A program made the translations under genes and the position numbers. Positions 42,824 to 50,606 of a DNA stretch of 52,471 nt are shown piece after piece (the stretch's first letter is position 1; each line of letters opens with the position of its first letter). The stretch spans positions 1 to 52,471 of the forward strand of contig CAYONP010000034.1 in NCBI GenBank assembly GCA_964405335.1, read 5' to 3'. Under the pieces are notes generated by a model. That model was not told the DNA's origin and ran no database searches. It saw nothing but the letters and a program-made list of their open reading frames with translations. The stretch comes from CAYONP01 sp964405335. Lineage in GTDB: Bacteria > Armatimonadota > UBA10988.

Positions 42824-42970
42824 GGGGCGGCCCTTGTGGTCGCCCGTGCAGGGCGCCTCGATCGCGCGGTTGGGGCGGCCCTTGTGGTCGCCCGTGCAGG
42901 GCGCCGGCGCACGGGCCGCCGAGCGGGCGGGGACGCCCGCGCTCCGTGGCGTGCCACGGCACGGCTCGCC
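42824..42970. repeat. Dispersed-repeat cluster with an exact 34-bp direct repeat (family R4)
   Basis: A 34-bp unit (42824-42857, beginning GGGGCGGCCCTTGTGG) recurs exactly at 42872-42905, a 48-bp period. It is followed by two palindromes: GAGCGGGCGGGGACG with its near-complement at 42921-42944, and CCGTGGCGTGCCACGG at 42942-42957. The cluster fills the gap between the Lpt gene and manC. With only two copies and no spacers of its own it is not a CRISPR array. Confidence 0.8.
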
Positions 42971-42975
42971 GGTGC

Positions 42976-44025
42976 TCACGGCTCCTCCGGCGGCGTCGGG
43001 CCGGGCGGCTGGGCGGGTGCCGACTCGACCGGCTCTCCGCCGGTCAACGGCGGCGGCTCGGTGGCCGGCGGCGGCAGCTCGTCCTCGTCGAGGTTGATCA
43101 CCAGTTGCTGCACGTTGTGCATGTGCGCCTCGTCGAGATCGACGTAGAGCCGGCACAACTCGGCCTTGAACATCTGCCCCTTGTCGTCCTCGGCGACGAC
43201 GTTGCCGTGCAGGTCGAGCACGTCGCCGGTCTCGGACTGGCCCTCCTCGAAATCGTAGAACTTCGCCAGACCGGCGGTGCCGCGTCGCGTCGCCTGCTCG
43301 AACCGGATCCGCGTGTTGGGCAGCCGTGGCTGCAGCACCGCCTTGCGGTCGCCCTTGCGGTACCAGTAGTTGAGCAGATCGCAATAGACGGTGGTCACGT
43401 CGTGCCGCGCCTGGGTCACCTCGTCGGCGTCGGGCGGCGCCGGCTCGAGCGGCCGGTGGACGACAATCACGTTGCCGTCGACGGCGATCCGCTTCTCCTT
43501 GGTGAACACGTAAGCGAACTCGCCGGTGAGCACGTTCTCGGGTTCGGCGATGCTGTAGATCCCGTTCTCGTCGCGGCTCAGCGCGCCGGTCTCGACGCGC
43601 AGATCGCCGGTCAGCGTCGCCTCGCCGGTCTCGTGGCCGGCGTAGTCGACCGCATTGCAGTAGAGAATCACCTCGTCGTCGGGAATGACCATCTGCAGGC
43701 GACCGCGGGCGATGGTCTTGTTGTCTTCGCCCCAGGTGCGAACGAACGTGTTCGGCTCGAGCGCGTTGATGAACGCCTGCCGGCGCTCCGGCGGCGGCAG
43801 CGGGGGGACGATGTCGTCGGGCCGCGGCGGCACCTCGCCGGCGCCCGCGGCATCGATGGGGTCGACGCCCGGCTCGTCACCGGGGCCGATGGTCGTCGTG
43901 TCGTTCGCCGCCGGCGCATCGCCCGGGGGATCGTCGGGCGGGTCGTCGGGTGGCGGCTCGGCGCGCAGGACCGACAGCCCGACGACGAGCCCGACCAGCG
44001 TCCACCAGCGCACCTGTCTGCGCAT
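42976..44025 (-). CDS. OstA/LptA-like periplasmic protein
   Basis: Protein of 349 residues, with GGAG 6 bases before the ATG. Signal peptide: WTLVGLVVGLSVLRA. A proline- and aspartate-rich stretch (about 24-80) leads to a beta-strand-rich region with OstA-type repeats: ETGEATLTGDLRVETGAL, GNVIVVHRPLE, SETGDVLDLHGNVVAEDDKG. A proline-rich tail follows. It starts 11 bp after the LptC/OstA gene, so the pair is coexpressed. LptA proteins bridge the periplasm for LPS transport. This one is longer and more divergent than enterobacterial LptA, so an LPS-like or other lipid substrate is inferred. Confidence 0.78.
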   Translation of the reverse strand: MRRQVRWWTLVGLVVGLSVLRAEPPPDDPPDDPPGDAPAANDTTTIGPGDEPGVDPIDAAGAGEVPPRPDDIVPPLPPPERRQAFINALEPNTFVRTWGEDNKTIARGRLQMVIPDDEVILYCNAVDYAGHETGEATLTGDLRVETGALSRDENGIYSIAEPENVLTGEFAYVFTKEKRIAVDGNVIVVHRPLEPAPPDADEVTQARHDVTTVYCDLLNYWYRKGDRKAVLQPRLPNTRIRFEQATRRGTAGLAKFYDFEEGQSETGDVLDLHGNVVAEDDKGQMFKAELCRLYVDLDEAHMHNVQQLVINLDEDELPPPATEPPPLTGGEPVESAPAQPPGPTPPEEP

Positions 44026-44036
44026 CGTCTTCTCCG

Positions 44037-45509
44037 CTACGGCTCGAGCTCGATGAACACCGACGCCCGCTCAGCCTGCTCGACGACCAGCTCGCGCGCG
44101 CCGATATCATACCGCGCCCGGCCCGCGCGCGCCGTCTCGCGGTTTTTGCCGTGAAACCGCACGTTGCCCTCGAGCAGCAGCACCTCGGCATCGTGGTCGA
44201 AGACCAGCCGGTCGGCCTGCGCGTCGCCCTCGCTGGTCTGCAGGCGCAGGCTACCGGTCGCCGTCGACTCGCGCCCGGCGGCCCCGAAAGCATGCCTCAA
44301 CCGCCGGCAGGTGACCAGCACCGGCAACGGCTCGCCGTCCGGCGCCACGGCGTTGTGGCTCAACCGCACCTTGCCGGTCAGCAGCGCCACCTTCGCCTCG
44401 AGGTCGATCGAGGCCGACGGCGCGCGCACCGTCGTCTCGCCGGTGACGACGGTCACGCCGCCGCTTGCCTCGGCCCGGGTGCGGCCGGTCTCGTAGTAGT
44501 AAACGAGCCGTCCAGCGGTGATGTTCGAGCCGTCCAACCGCAGCTCGACCGGCCCCGGCATGATCATCCGCTGCCGCTGCGTCTCGATGGTCGCCCGCCG
44601 CCCGCTGACCGTGCCGTCGGCCGTCTCGATCGTGACCCCGCCGCTGAGTTCGGCGACGCCCCGCTCCGGCCCGTCGTAGACGGCCTTGGCACAGCGCACG
44701 GTGAGCCGGTCGGCAGGGATGGCGATGGTCGCGCCACCCTCGACCAACAGGCTCCCGGCGCGGACGTTGTAGGCAATCGCGCCGCCCTCTTCGACCCGGC
44801 CCTGCAGGCGCTTCTGCAGCGGCTTGGCACCGGGCTGATCGGTCAGTGCCAAGTAGGCGTCGACGGCGGCCGGACCCTCGAGCCGCAGGCGACTGGTCTC
44901 GAGCATCACGCTCGCGCCGGCGGCCTTGAAGGTGTCCTGCCCGTGCTTGCCGGCCAGCTCGTCGGGGAACAGCAGCCGGCCCTCGCGCGGCCAGAAGAAG
45001 ATGCGTGGCGTGACCACGCTGACCGGCGTCGCGGCGGGGTTCTCCGGCTCGCGCCATTCGAGCAGCTCAAGGTCGGGGACGACCAGCCGGCCTTCGGTCT
45101 CGAACCAGTAGACGCTCTCGGCGCGGAGCTGCACGCCGCGCTCGCTGAGCAGCGCGATGTGGCCGCGCGCGTGGATGTTGCCGGTGCGATGATCGCGCTG
45201 GGCGAGGTCGGCTCGCAGGTGGACCTCGGGCTGGCCCTGGTTGAAGAACTGGCCGTGGGTCAGGCCGCGAGCGAGTTCGTCGCCGCTGGCGAGGAGTTCG
45301 ACCTGGTCGGCCTCGATCTGCCAGGTGACCCGCCCCTGACGGTCGCGGAAGCGTTCGATATGGTGCGAGAAGAGCAGCGCCGGCGGCTGCTCTTCGGCGT
45401 GCAGCGGCTCCTCGGCGCCGGCTCGCGAACGGAGCACCTCGAACCAGACGGCGGCCAGAACGAGCGGACCGAGGCTACCGACCAGGGTAAGCAGAAGGCG
45501 CCGCCGCAT
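44037..45509 (-). CDS. LptC-like protein fused to OstA/LptA repeats
   Basis: Protein of 490 residues. N-terminal membrane anchor (LLLTLVGSLGPLVLAAVWF) then an LptC-type domain (about 40-200: FSHHIERFRDRQGRVTWQIE, GNIHARGHIALLSERGVQLR). From about 230 onwards come repeated OstA/LptA-type strands (GGATIAIPADRLTVRC, GGVTIETADGTVSG, GGVTVVTGETTVRAP, LEGNVRFHGKN). In E. coli these are two proteins, the inner-membrane LptC and the periplasmic LptA. Here one polypeptide may build part of the bridge, with the OstA-like protein encoded 11 bp downstream adding more. No strong ribosome binding site at 45509; 45554 is an alternative. LptB, F and G are not in the window. Confidence 0.85.
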   Translation of the reverse strand: MRRRLLLTLVGSLGPLVLAAVWFEVLRSRAGAEEPLHAEEQPPALLFSHHIERFRDRQGRVTWQIEADQVELLASGDELARGLTHGQFFNQGQPEVHLRADLAQRDHRTGNIHARGHIALLSERGVQLRAESVYWFETEGRLVVPDLELLEWREPENPAATPVSVVTPRIFFWPREGRLLFPDELAGKHGQDTFKAAGASVMLETSRLRLEGPAAVDAYLALTDQPGAKPLQKRLQGRVEEGGAIAYNVRAGSLLVEGGATIAIPADRLTVRCAKAVYDGPERGVAELSGGVTIETADGTVSGRRATIETQRQRMIMPGPVELRLDGSNITAGRLVYYYETGRTRAEASGGVTVVTGETTVRAPSASIDLEAKVALLTGKVRLSHNAVAPDGEPLPVLVTCRRLRHAFGAAGRESTATGSLRLQTSEGDAQADRLVFDHDAEVLLLEGNVRFHGKNRETARAGRARYDIGARELVVEQAERASVFIELEP

Positions 45510-45581
45510 GGTGCAATCACGTCGGGCCGCGGCGACCCGCGGCCCGTTGCCCAACCGAACCGGTGCGGCTCAGCGCGCGCC

Positions 45582-45980
45582 TCAGTCGAAGACCGGCGGC
45601 GGCGGTGGCTGAGAGACGTCGAACCCGCCGCTGGACGGCACCAGGGCGAAATCCTGTGCGGTCTGCGAGGCGCTGGCGATGTCGACCGCGGAGGTGTCGA
45701 ACCCGGCGGCGCTGGCCGACAGCGTCAGCGTGCCGGTGTCGGGCAGGCCGGTGAGCGTGTAGTTGCCGCTGGCGTCGGTGGTCGCCGAGCGGCCGTGGCC
45801 CGAGACGGTCGCCCCGGCAATCGCATTGCCGGTCGAAGCGTTGGTGACCCGACCGCTGATCGAGCGGTTGGCGCCGACGATGGTGTTGCCGCCGCTGCTG
45901 CAGCCAGCCAGCAGGCCGGCCGCGAGGGTCATGCCGATGAGCAGCAGGCGCCGCGCGGGCGCTCCGGAATCAGGGCGCAT
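45582..45980 (-). CDS. Small lipoprotein with carboxypeptidase-regulatory-like domain
   Basis: Protein of 132 residues, AAGGA 10 bases before the ATG at 45980. Lipobox LLAGC (Cys27). The single CarboxypepD_reg-like domain (RSISGRVTNASTGNAIAGAT, TTDASGNYTLTGLPDTGTLTL) parallels the lipoprotein at 37279-37674 in size, order and wording, and it ends in a similar proline tail. It lies 113 bp downstream of the Ig-like lipoprotein and 72 bp upstream of the LptC/OstA gene. An accessory of the large secreted protein at 47290 is inferred. Confidence 0.87.
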   Translation of the reverse strand: MRPDSGAPARRLLLIGMTLAAGLLAGCSSGGNTIVGANRSISGRVTNASTGNAIAGATVSGHGRSATTDASGNYTLTGLPDTGTLTLSASAAGFDTSAVDIASASQTAQDFALVPSSGGFDVSQPPPPPVFD

Positions 45981-46093
45981 GTTACCGTTGTCCTTCTGGG
46001 CGTGTCCGCTCTGTCGTTCCCGACGGCCCGCCGACGGGACCAGCAGGCATCTTACCATGTCCGACATGTCCGTGCCAATCCCCGTTTCGCGCC

Positions 46094-47287
46094 TCACGGC
46101 GCCAGCTCCAGATCGGCCCGCACCCGCACATCCTGCGCCGGCAGGGTCACGTTGCGGTCGGCCGTCCCAGCCGCCGCCGTCGCCTCGATGCGGTAGTTCC
46201 CCGCCGGCAGGAAAAAGCCGAACCGGCCCGTTGCATCGGCCGCTACCGAGTCGACCTCGACCTCGTCGGCCAGCCGCGTGGCAGTCACCGTCGCGCCGGC
46301 CACCGGCGCATCAGCCGCGTCGGTGACCTGGCCGAAGACATTGCCCGGCAGGTCGCCCGGCGGCGTGATCAGGTCGACGATGCGCACCGGCACACTGACC
46401 GACTCGCCCTGTGCCGTGGCCCGGATCTGACCTTCCTGCCCGCTCGCTCCGGCGGTGAACTGGCCGTCGGCATCAATGGTGCCGAGCCCCGCCGGCGTGA
46501 CCGACCAGTCCGCCTCGACCTCGGTCTGGTTGCCCGACCCGTCGCTGACAATCGCACGGAACTGGCGGGTCGTGCCGGTCTCAATCTCGACCGGATTGCC
46601 CAACGGCACGATCGACAGCCCGGTGACCGTCCCGACCACGGTCACCTCGACGCGGGCCACCGGCGCCAGGCCGACGCGCGCCGCGACCATGCCCTCACCG
46701 GCACTGGTGCCGCGGAAGGCGCCCGCCTTGTCGATGGTGCCGACGCCGCCCTCGACCCGCCAGTCGACCAGCACGCCGCCGATCTGCTCGTCGGCGAAGT
46801 CAAACGCCGTGGCCCGGAAGGTGACCGTCTGGCCGGCGAGCAGCGAGGCGCTGTCGGGCTCGATCACCACCGTCCGCACCGGCCGGACAATCACTAGCGC
46901 GACATCGGTGCGCGCGCCGGTCGTCTGCTCCTGCACGCGGACCGAGCCACGCGCGCCCTCGGTCGCGTCGACGCCGGCAACAAACAAACCGTCGCTGTCG
47001 ACCGAGCCGAACAACCGGGCCACCTCGTCGGCCTGGCGCGTCTGCAGACCGGCCGGGGGAATGACCGTGAACTGGAAGCGTGGATTGCTGACGCCGGCGA
47101 TCGACGGCGCGAGCTGCACCTCCTGCTCGGGCTCGGCCGAGAACTGGTTCGGCACCACGACGACCTCGTCGTCGTCGCCGCCGTTGTTGTTGCCGCCCCC
47201 ACCGCCTCCGCCGCTGGAGCTGCAGCCGCCGAGCAGCAGGGCGCCGCCGAGCATCACGCCAAAGAGCCAGATCGTCCGCCTCGTCAT
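46094..47287 (-). CDS. Lipoprotein with Ig-like (Big_2) domains and a regulatory-like C-terminal domain
   Basis: Protein of 397 residues. The ATG at 47287 has GGAG 8 bases upstream and follows the previous stop by 2 bp. Lipobox LLGGC (Cys22), then a Gly/Asn/Asp-rich linker. Three or so bacterial Ig-like domains follow (VFSA-type strands such as VIEPDSASLLAGQTVTFRAT, WRVEGGVGTIDKAGAFRGT, WSVTPAGLGTIDADGQFTAG). A CarboxypepD_reg-like domain (about 305-397: VFGQVTDAADAPVAGATVTA, ATGRFGFFLPAGNYRIEA) ends it. Its coupling to the large secreted protein gene upstream strongly suggests a functional pair. Confidence 0.9.
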   Translation of the reverse strand: MTRRTIWLFGVMLGGALLLGGCSSSGGGGGGGNNNGGDDDEVVVVPNQFSAEPEQEVQLAPSIAGVSNPRFQFTVIPPAGLQTRQADEVARLFGSVDSDGLFVAGVDATEGARGSVRVQEQTTGARTDVALVIVRPVRTVVIEPDSASLLAGQTVTFRATAFDFADEQIGGVLVDWRVEGGVGTIDKAGAFRGTSAGEGMVAARVGLAPVARVEVTVVGTVTGLSIVPLGNPVEIETGTTRQFRAIVSDGSGNQTEVEADWSVTPAGLGTIDADGQFTAGASGQEGQIRATAQGESVSVPVRIVDLITPPGDLPGNVFGQVTDAADAPVAGATVTATRLADEVEVDSVAADATGRFGFFLPAGNYRIEATAAAGTADRNVTLPAQDVRVRADLELAP

Positions 47288-47289
47288 CG

Positions 47290-50200
47290 TCACCGCTCCA
47301 CCCGCACCACGCGGCTCGTCCGCTGCTGTTGCCCATCTTCGCCGACGGCGATCATCTCCAAGCGGTAGATGCCGCGCGGCAGCGGCCGACCCGTCGCGTC
47401 GACCGCGCGGAACGGCACCTCGTTCTGACCCGTCCCGCTCGCCCGGCCGCGGACCAGCTCGCCCAGCCGGCGGCCGCTCTGGCTGGCCAGATAGATGGTC
47501 ACCTCGGCCGGCGCGCTGAGTTGGTAGAAGACCGACCCGCCCGCACGCGTGGTCACCCCGCGCAGGTCGAGCACCTGCAACCGGCCGGCGCGCATCGGCT
47601 CGGCGGTGATGCGCAGCCGGCGCCGGCCCGCCGTCGCCTCGACCGGGAAGCGGTAGCCGCCGGTGCTGCGCATGAACCGCTTGGCGCCGCTGTCCAGGTC
47701 CTCGAGCACCAGACTGACGCCACTCGGCACCTCGGCCAGGTTCGGCCAGCTCAGGCTCACCTCGCGCTCGGGCAGGTTGGTCTCGACGGCCAGGTCCCAC
47801 GACTTGGCCGCGCCGTTGGCCTCGCGCAGATCGACCGCATAGCGACCGCTGGCGGCGCCCCACTGGGTGTGCGGGAAGCTGACCTGCACGTATGGCCCGA
47901 ACGGCGGCGGCTTCAGGCTGTCGAGGCTGCTGAACTGCTCGCCGGCACCCGGCGCCACGCCGAACCGCGTGGCGTGATCGGCGGCGCCGTCGCCGGTGGC
48001 GACCAGTTGCACCTCCCATCGGCCGCCCTCGCCCGATCGCCCGCGGTTGGCCACGCCGCGCGACCCGGCGCCGACGGTGTTGGGGTAGATGATGGTCGCC
48101 CCACGGCTGTCGAGGATGTTGATCCAGAAGCCCTCGAACGGCGTCAGCACGTCGTTCGGCCCAAGCAGCGCGTAGCCGCCGGTGGTACGGTTGTAGCGGA
48201 ACACGCCGCTGGAAACCAGGCCACGGGTCTGCGCCTCGGCCAGCGACATCTCGTCGCTGCCGTCGGGCGACTGCAGCCGCAGCGCACCGAGCCGGATGTT
48301 CAAGTCGCTGAACGGGTTGCCGAACTGCTGCCAGCCCGGCGGGTAGTGCTGCCGGAACGGCTGGTCTCGCCGCGCCGGCACGCCGTCGAACTGAAGCGTC
48401 AGCGCGCCGAGGGCCTTGACCCAGTAGGCGAAGCCCGGCCGGAACGCCGGCACGTTGGGAAACAGACGATAGATGCTGCCCAGCCGGTACGGCTCGGCTG
48501 TGGCCACCGCGCCGTCGGCGCGGGCCATCAGCAGCTCGCCGATGCCGACGCCGAGGATCTCCGATTCGTTCTGCCGCCGCGCGAAGGCCGGCACGGTGAT
48601 CATCCCCAGCCCCGCCGGCACGGCCTGCTGCAGCGCCGTGAACTGCTCCGGCGGCGTGTCGACAATCAGAATGGCGTCGCCGTTCTCGACGTCGATGCCG
48701 CTGCCGATCGGGCCGAGGAACATGACGTTGCGCTGCTGCTCCTCGAGCTGCGACCCACCCGAGCCGTCGGGCTCCCAGCTCAGGGTCGCTCGCGCGGGCA
48801 CCGGCAGCGAGCCGGGCAGCCGCGCGCGGAAGGCGCCCTGGATGACGTCCGCTTCAATCGGGTCCTTGCCCTCGATGTTGATGGTCAGCCTGCCCTGGAA
48901 GCCGTTGGTGACCAGGCCGTAGAGCTGGTTCCGAGCCCGGTTGTCGTCGGCGGCGACGTCGTTGGGGAAGTAGACCAGCCGGTCGACGCCGTTAACCTGG
49001 ACATGGACCTCGATCCGCTGCTGCTGCACCTGCTGGTCGCCGGCTATGTTGAAGAACAGCGGCACGGCGCTGGCGATGCCGGCCGGATTGCCCGCGGCGC
49101 CGAGCTCGGCCTCGATCCCGGCGGTGCCGCTGGCGCCCTGCACCGCGCCGGTCAGGTCAAACTCGTCATAGGCGAAATAGCGAAAGGTCACCCGGCCGGT
49201 CAGCGGCACCTGCTGGCCGGTGACCGTGGTGGCGAAGTGGTAGACGTTCATCGGCAGCGAGTTGGTCGGCTCGCCGGTGATGAAGTCTTTCTGCGGGATG
49301 TTGAACACGAACAGCTTGGCGCCCGGCACCAGGCTGGTGTCGAGCACGTGCTGCCGGCGGTACCAGTCGCCGAACTCGAGCCCCTCGACCTGCGGCGCCA
49401 GCCCGCGCACGATGGCCTTCAGCCGCGGGACGTCGGCGGCCAGGGCGCTGTTGCCCGCCAGCGCGGCGTAATAGGCGTCGTTGAACTCGCGGAACAGGGA
49501 GTTGTTCTCGGCATAGACCTTGAGCCAGGCGGCCTGCGCCAGGTAGGCGCGCACGATGCCCAGCGCCTCGCGCAGGATCACCGCGTCGCTGCCGCTGTCG
49601 GCGCCGAGGAAGGTCGGGTTGCCCAGCCCCGGCTGGTTGAGCACGTCGTAGGCGGTGAAGAGCAGATTGAAGTCGCGGGCAAGGAAGCCGAAGTCGGGCT
49701 CGGCCAAGCTGATGGCCAGCAACTGCGCCGCGCGGGCCATGCCGTCTTCCCAGGCATCGTGGAACAGCGCCGCCTCGTCGCGGTAGGCGTACAGGGTGAC
49801 CAGGGTCAGGACATAGAGATCGAACTCGTCGATCGGCGTGGCGGCCGGCTGATGGTCGACGTCGTTGAGCAGCTCGATCCGGATCTCGTTGTTGCTGGCG
49901 TCGTAGATCGCCATGTTCAGTTCGTTGAGCGCCGGATCGTGGACCACGCGCACGGTGTTGGCGAAGGCCGGTGGGCCGTAGACCAGCAGCAGGCTGGCCT
50001 CGAGTTCGGTCAGGAAGTCGCTGATCTGCTGCTGCTGTTGCGCGCTCCAGGCCACGCCGTTGGGATCGCCGGCGGCCGGGCCGAAGGTGAAGCTGAGCCG
50101 GTTCGCGTCGTCGCCCAGGCCGCCCGCCTGCCGGCTGCGGGTCAGGTCGGGCAGGTTCAGGCGACCGTTGGTCCGCGTGGCGACCAGCCGCGGCATCGCC

Positions 50201-50472
50201 GGCAGGGGCTGATTGCGCGGCAGCAAGCCGCGCTCCTGCAACAGCTTGAACCAGGGCGGAGCCTCGCGTCGGCCGAAGCCGCGGTGCGACTCGCCGCGCA
50301 GGCGGGTGACTCGCTCGGCCACGTCGCCGGGTCGGTCGACATCGATCACCGACCAGCCCAGCGGTCCGTCGGCGACGGTGGCGTGGGGGGCGTTGACCAC
50401 GTTGCGGTAGCCGTTTTCGGCGGCCGCCGGCAGCACCAGGGCCAGGCCGCACAGCAGCGATACGAACCTCAT
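47290..50472 (-). CDS. Large secreted protein sharing its C-terminal module with the giant beta-helix protein
   Basis: Protein of 1060 residues. The ATG at 50472 gives the signal peptide FVSLLCGLALVLPAAAENG; GGAG lies 11 bases upstream. Residues about 20-420 are mostly helical and unlike known families to me, with a DEFDLYVLTLVTLYAYRDEA ... AWEDGMARA stretch that recalls gluzincin proteases but lacks HExxH. Residues about 420-610 are beta-rich. The last 445 residues repeat the giant protein's tail: two FWI-type domains (GWQQFGNPFSDLNI; FEGFWINILDSRG), a beta-sandwich (VSLSWPNLAEVPSGVSLVLE) and a FlgD-Ig-like end (RAVDATGRPLPRGIYRLEM). The downstream lipoprotein gene begins 2 bp later. Surface or extracellular role inferred. 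Confidence 0.9.
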   Translation of the reverse strand: MRFVSLLCGLALVLPAAAENGYRNVVNAPHATVADGPLGWSVIDVDRPGDVAERVTRLRGESHRGFGRREAPPWFKLLQERGLLPRNQPLPAMPRLVATRTNGRLNLPDLTRSRQAGGLGDDANRLSFTFGPAAGDPNGVAWSAQQQQQISDFLTELEASLLLVYGPPAFANTVRVVHDPALNELNMAIYDASNNEIRIELLNDVDHQPAATPIDEFDLYVLTLVTLYAYRDEAALFHDAWEDGMARAAQLLAISLAEPDFGFLARDFNLLFTAYDVLNQPGLGNPTFLGADSGSDAVILREALGIVRAYLAQAAWLKVYAENNSLFREFNDAYYAALAGNSALAADVPRLKAIVRGLAPQVEGLEFGDWYRRQHVLDTSLVPGAKLFVFNIPQKDFITGEPTNSLPMNVYHFATTVTGQQVPLTGRVTFRYFAYDEFDLTGAVQGASGTAGIEAELGAAGNPAGIASAVPLFFNIAGDQQVQQQRIEVHVQVNGVDRLVYFPNDVAADDNRARNQLYGLVTNGFQGRLTINIEGKDPIEADVIQGAFRARLPGSLPVPARATLSWEPDGSGGSQLEEQQRNVMFLGPIGSGIDVENGDAILIVDTPPEQFTALQQAVPAGLGMITVPAFARRQNESEILGVGIGELLMARADGAVATAEPYRLGSIYRLFPNVPAFRPGFAYWVKALGALTLQFDGVPARRDQPFRQHYPPGWQQFGNPFSDLNIRLGALRLQSPDGSDEMSLAEAQTRGLVSSGVFRYNRTTGGYALLGPNDVLTPFEGFWINILDSRGATIIYPNTVGAGSRGVANRGRSGEGGRWEVQLVATGDGAADHATRFGVAPGAGEQFSSLDSLKPPPFGPYVQVSFPHTQWGAASGRYAVDLREANGAAKSWDLAVETNLPEREVSLSWPNLAEVPSGVSLVLEDLDSGAKRFMRSTGGYRFPVEATAGRRRLRITAEPMRAGRLQVLDLRGVTTRAGGSVFYQLSAPAEVTIYLASQSGRRLGELVRGRASGTGQNEVPFRAVDATGRPLPRGIYRLEMIAVGEDGQQQRTSRVVRVER

Positions 50473-50606
50473 CGGCACTCTGCTCCCACTGCGGGCGTGG
50501 AGCGGTGGGCCGCTCCCCGGCTCCAACGTGCCGGCCCGCGCGGTTCTTCAATCGCCTGCCGACCAATGCTGGAACCGCGGCTCATGGTACCACCGTTTGC
50601 TGGTGC

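Noticed and set aside
42824..42905. Possible CRISPR array
   Set aside because: Only two 34-bp copies separated by 14 bp, no further units and no cas genes.
42762..42962. N-terminal extension of manC
   Set aside because: It translates the direct-repeat cluster; the ManC signature begins at the ATG at 42761.
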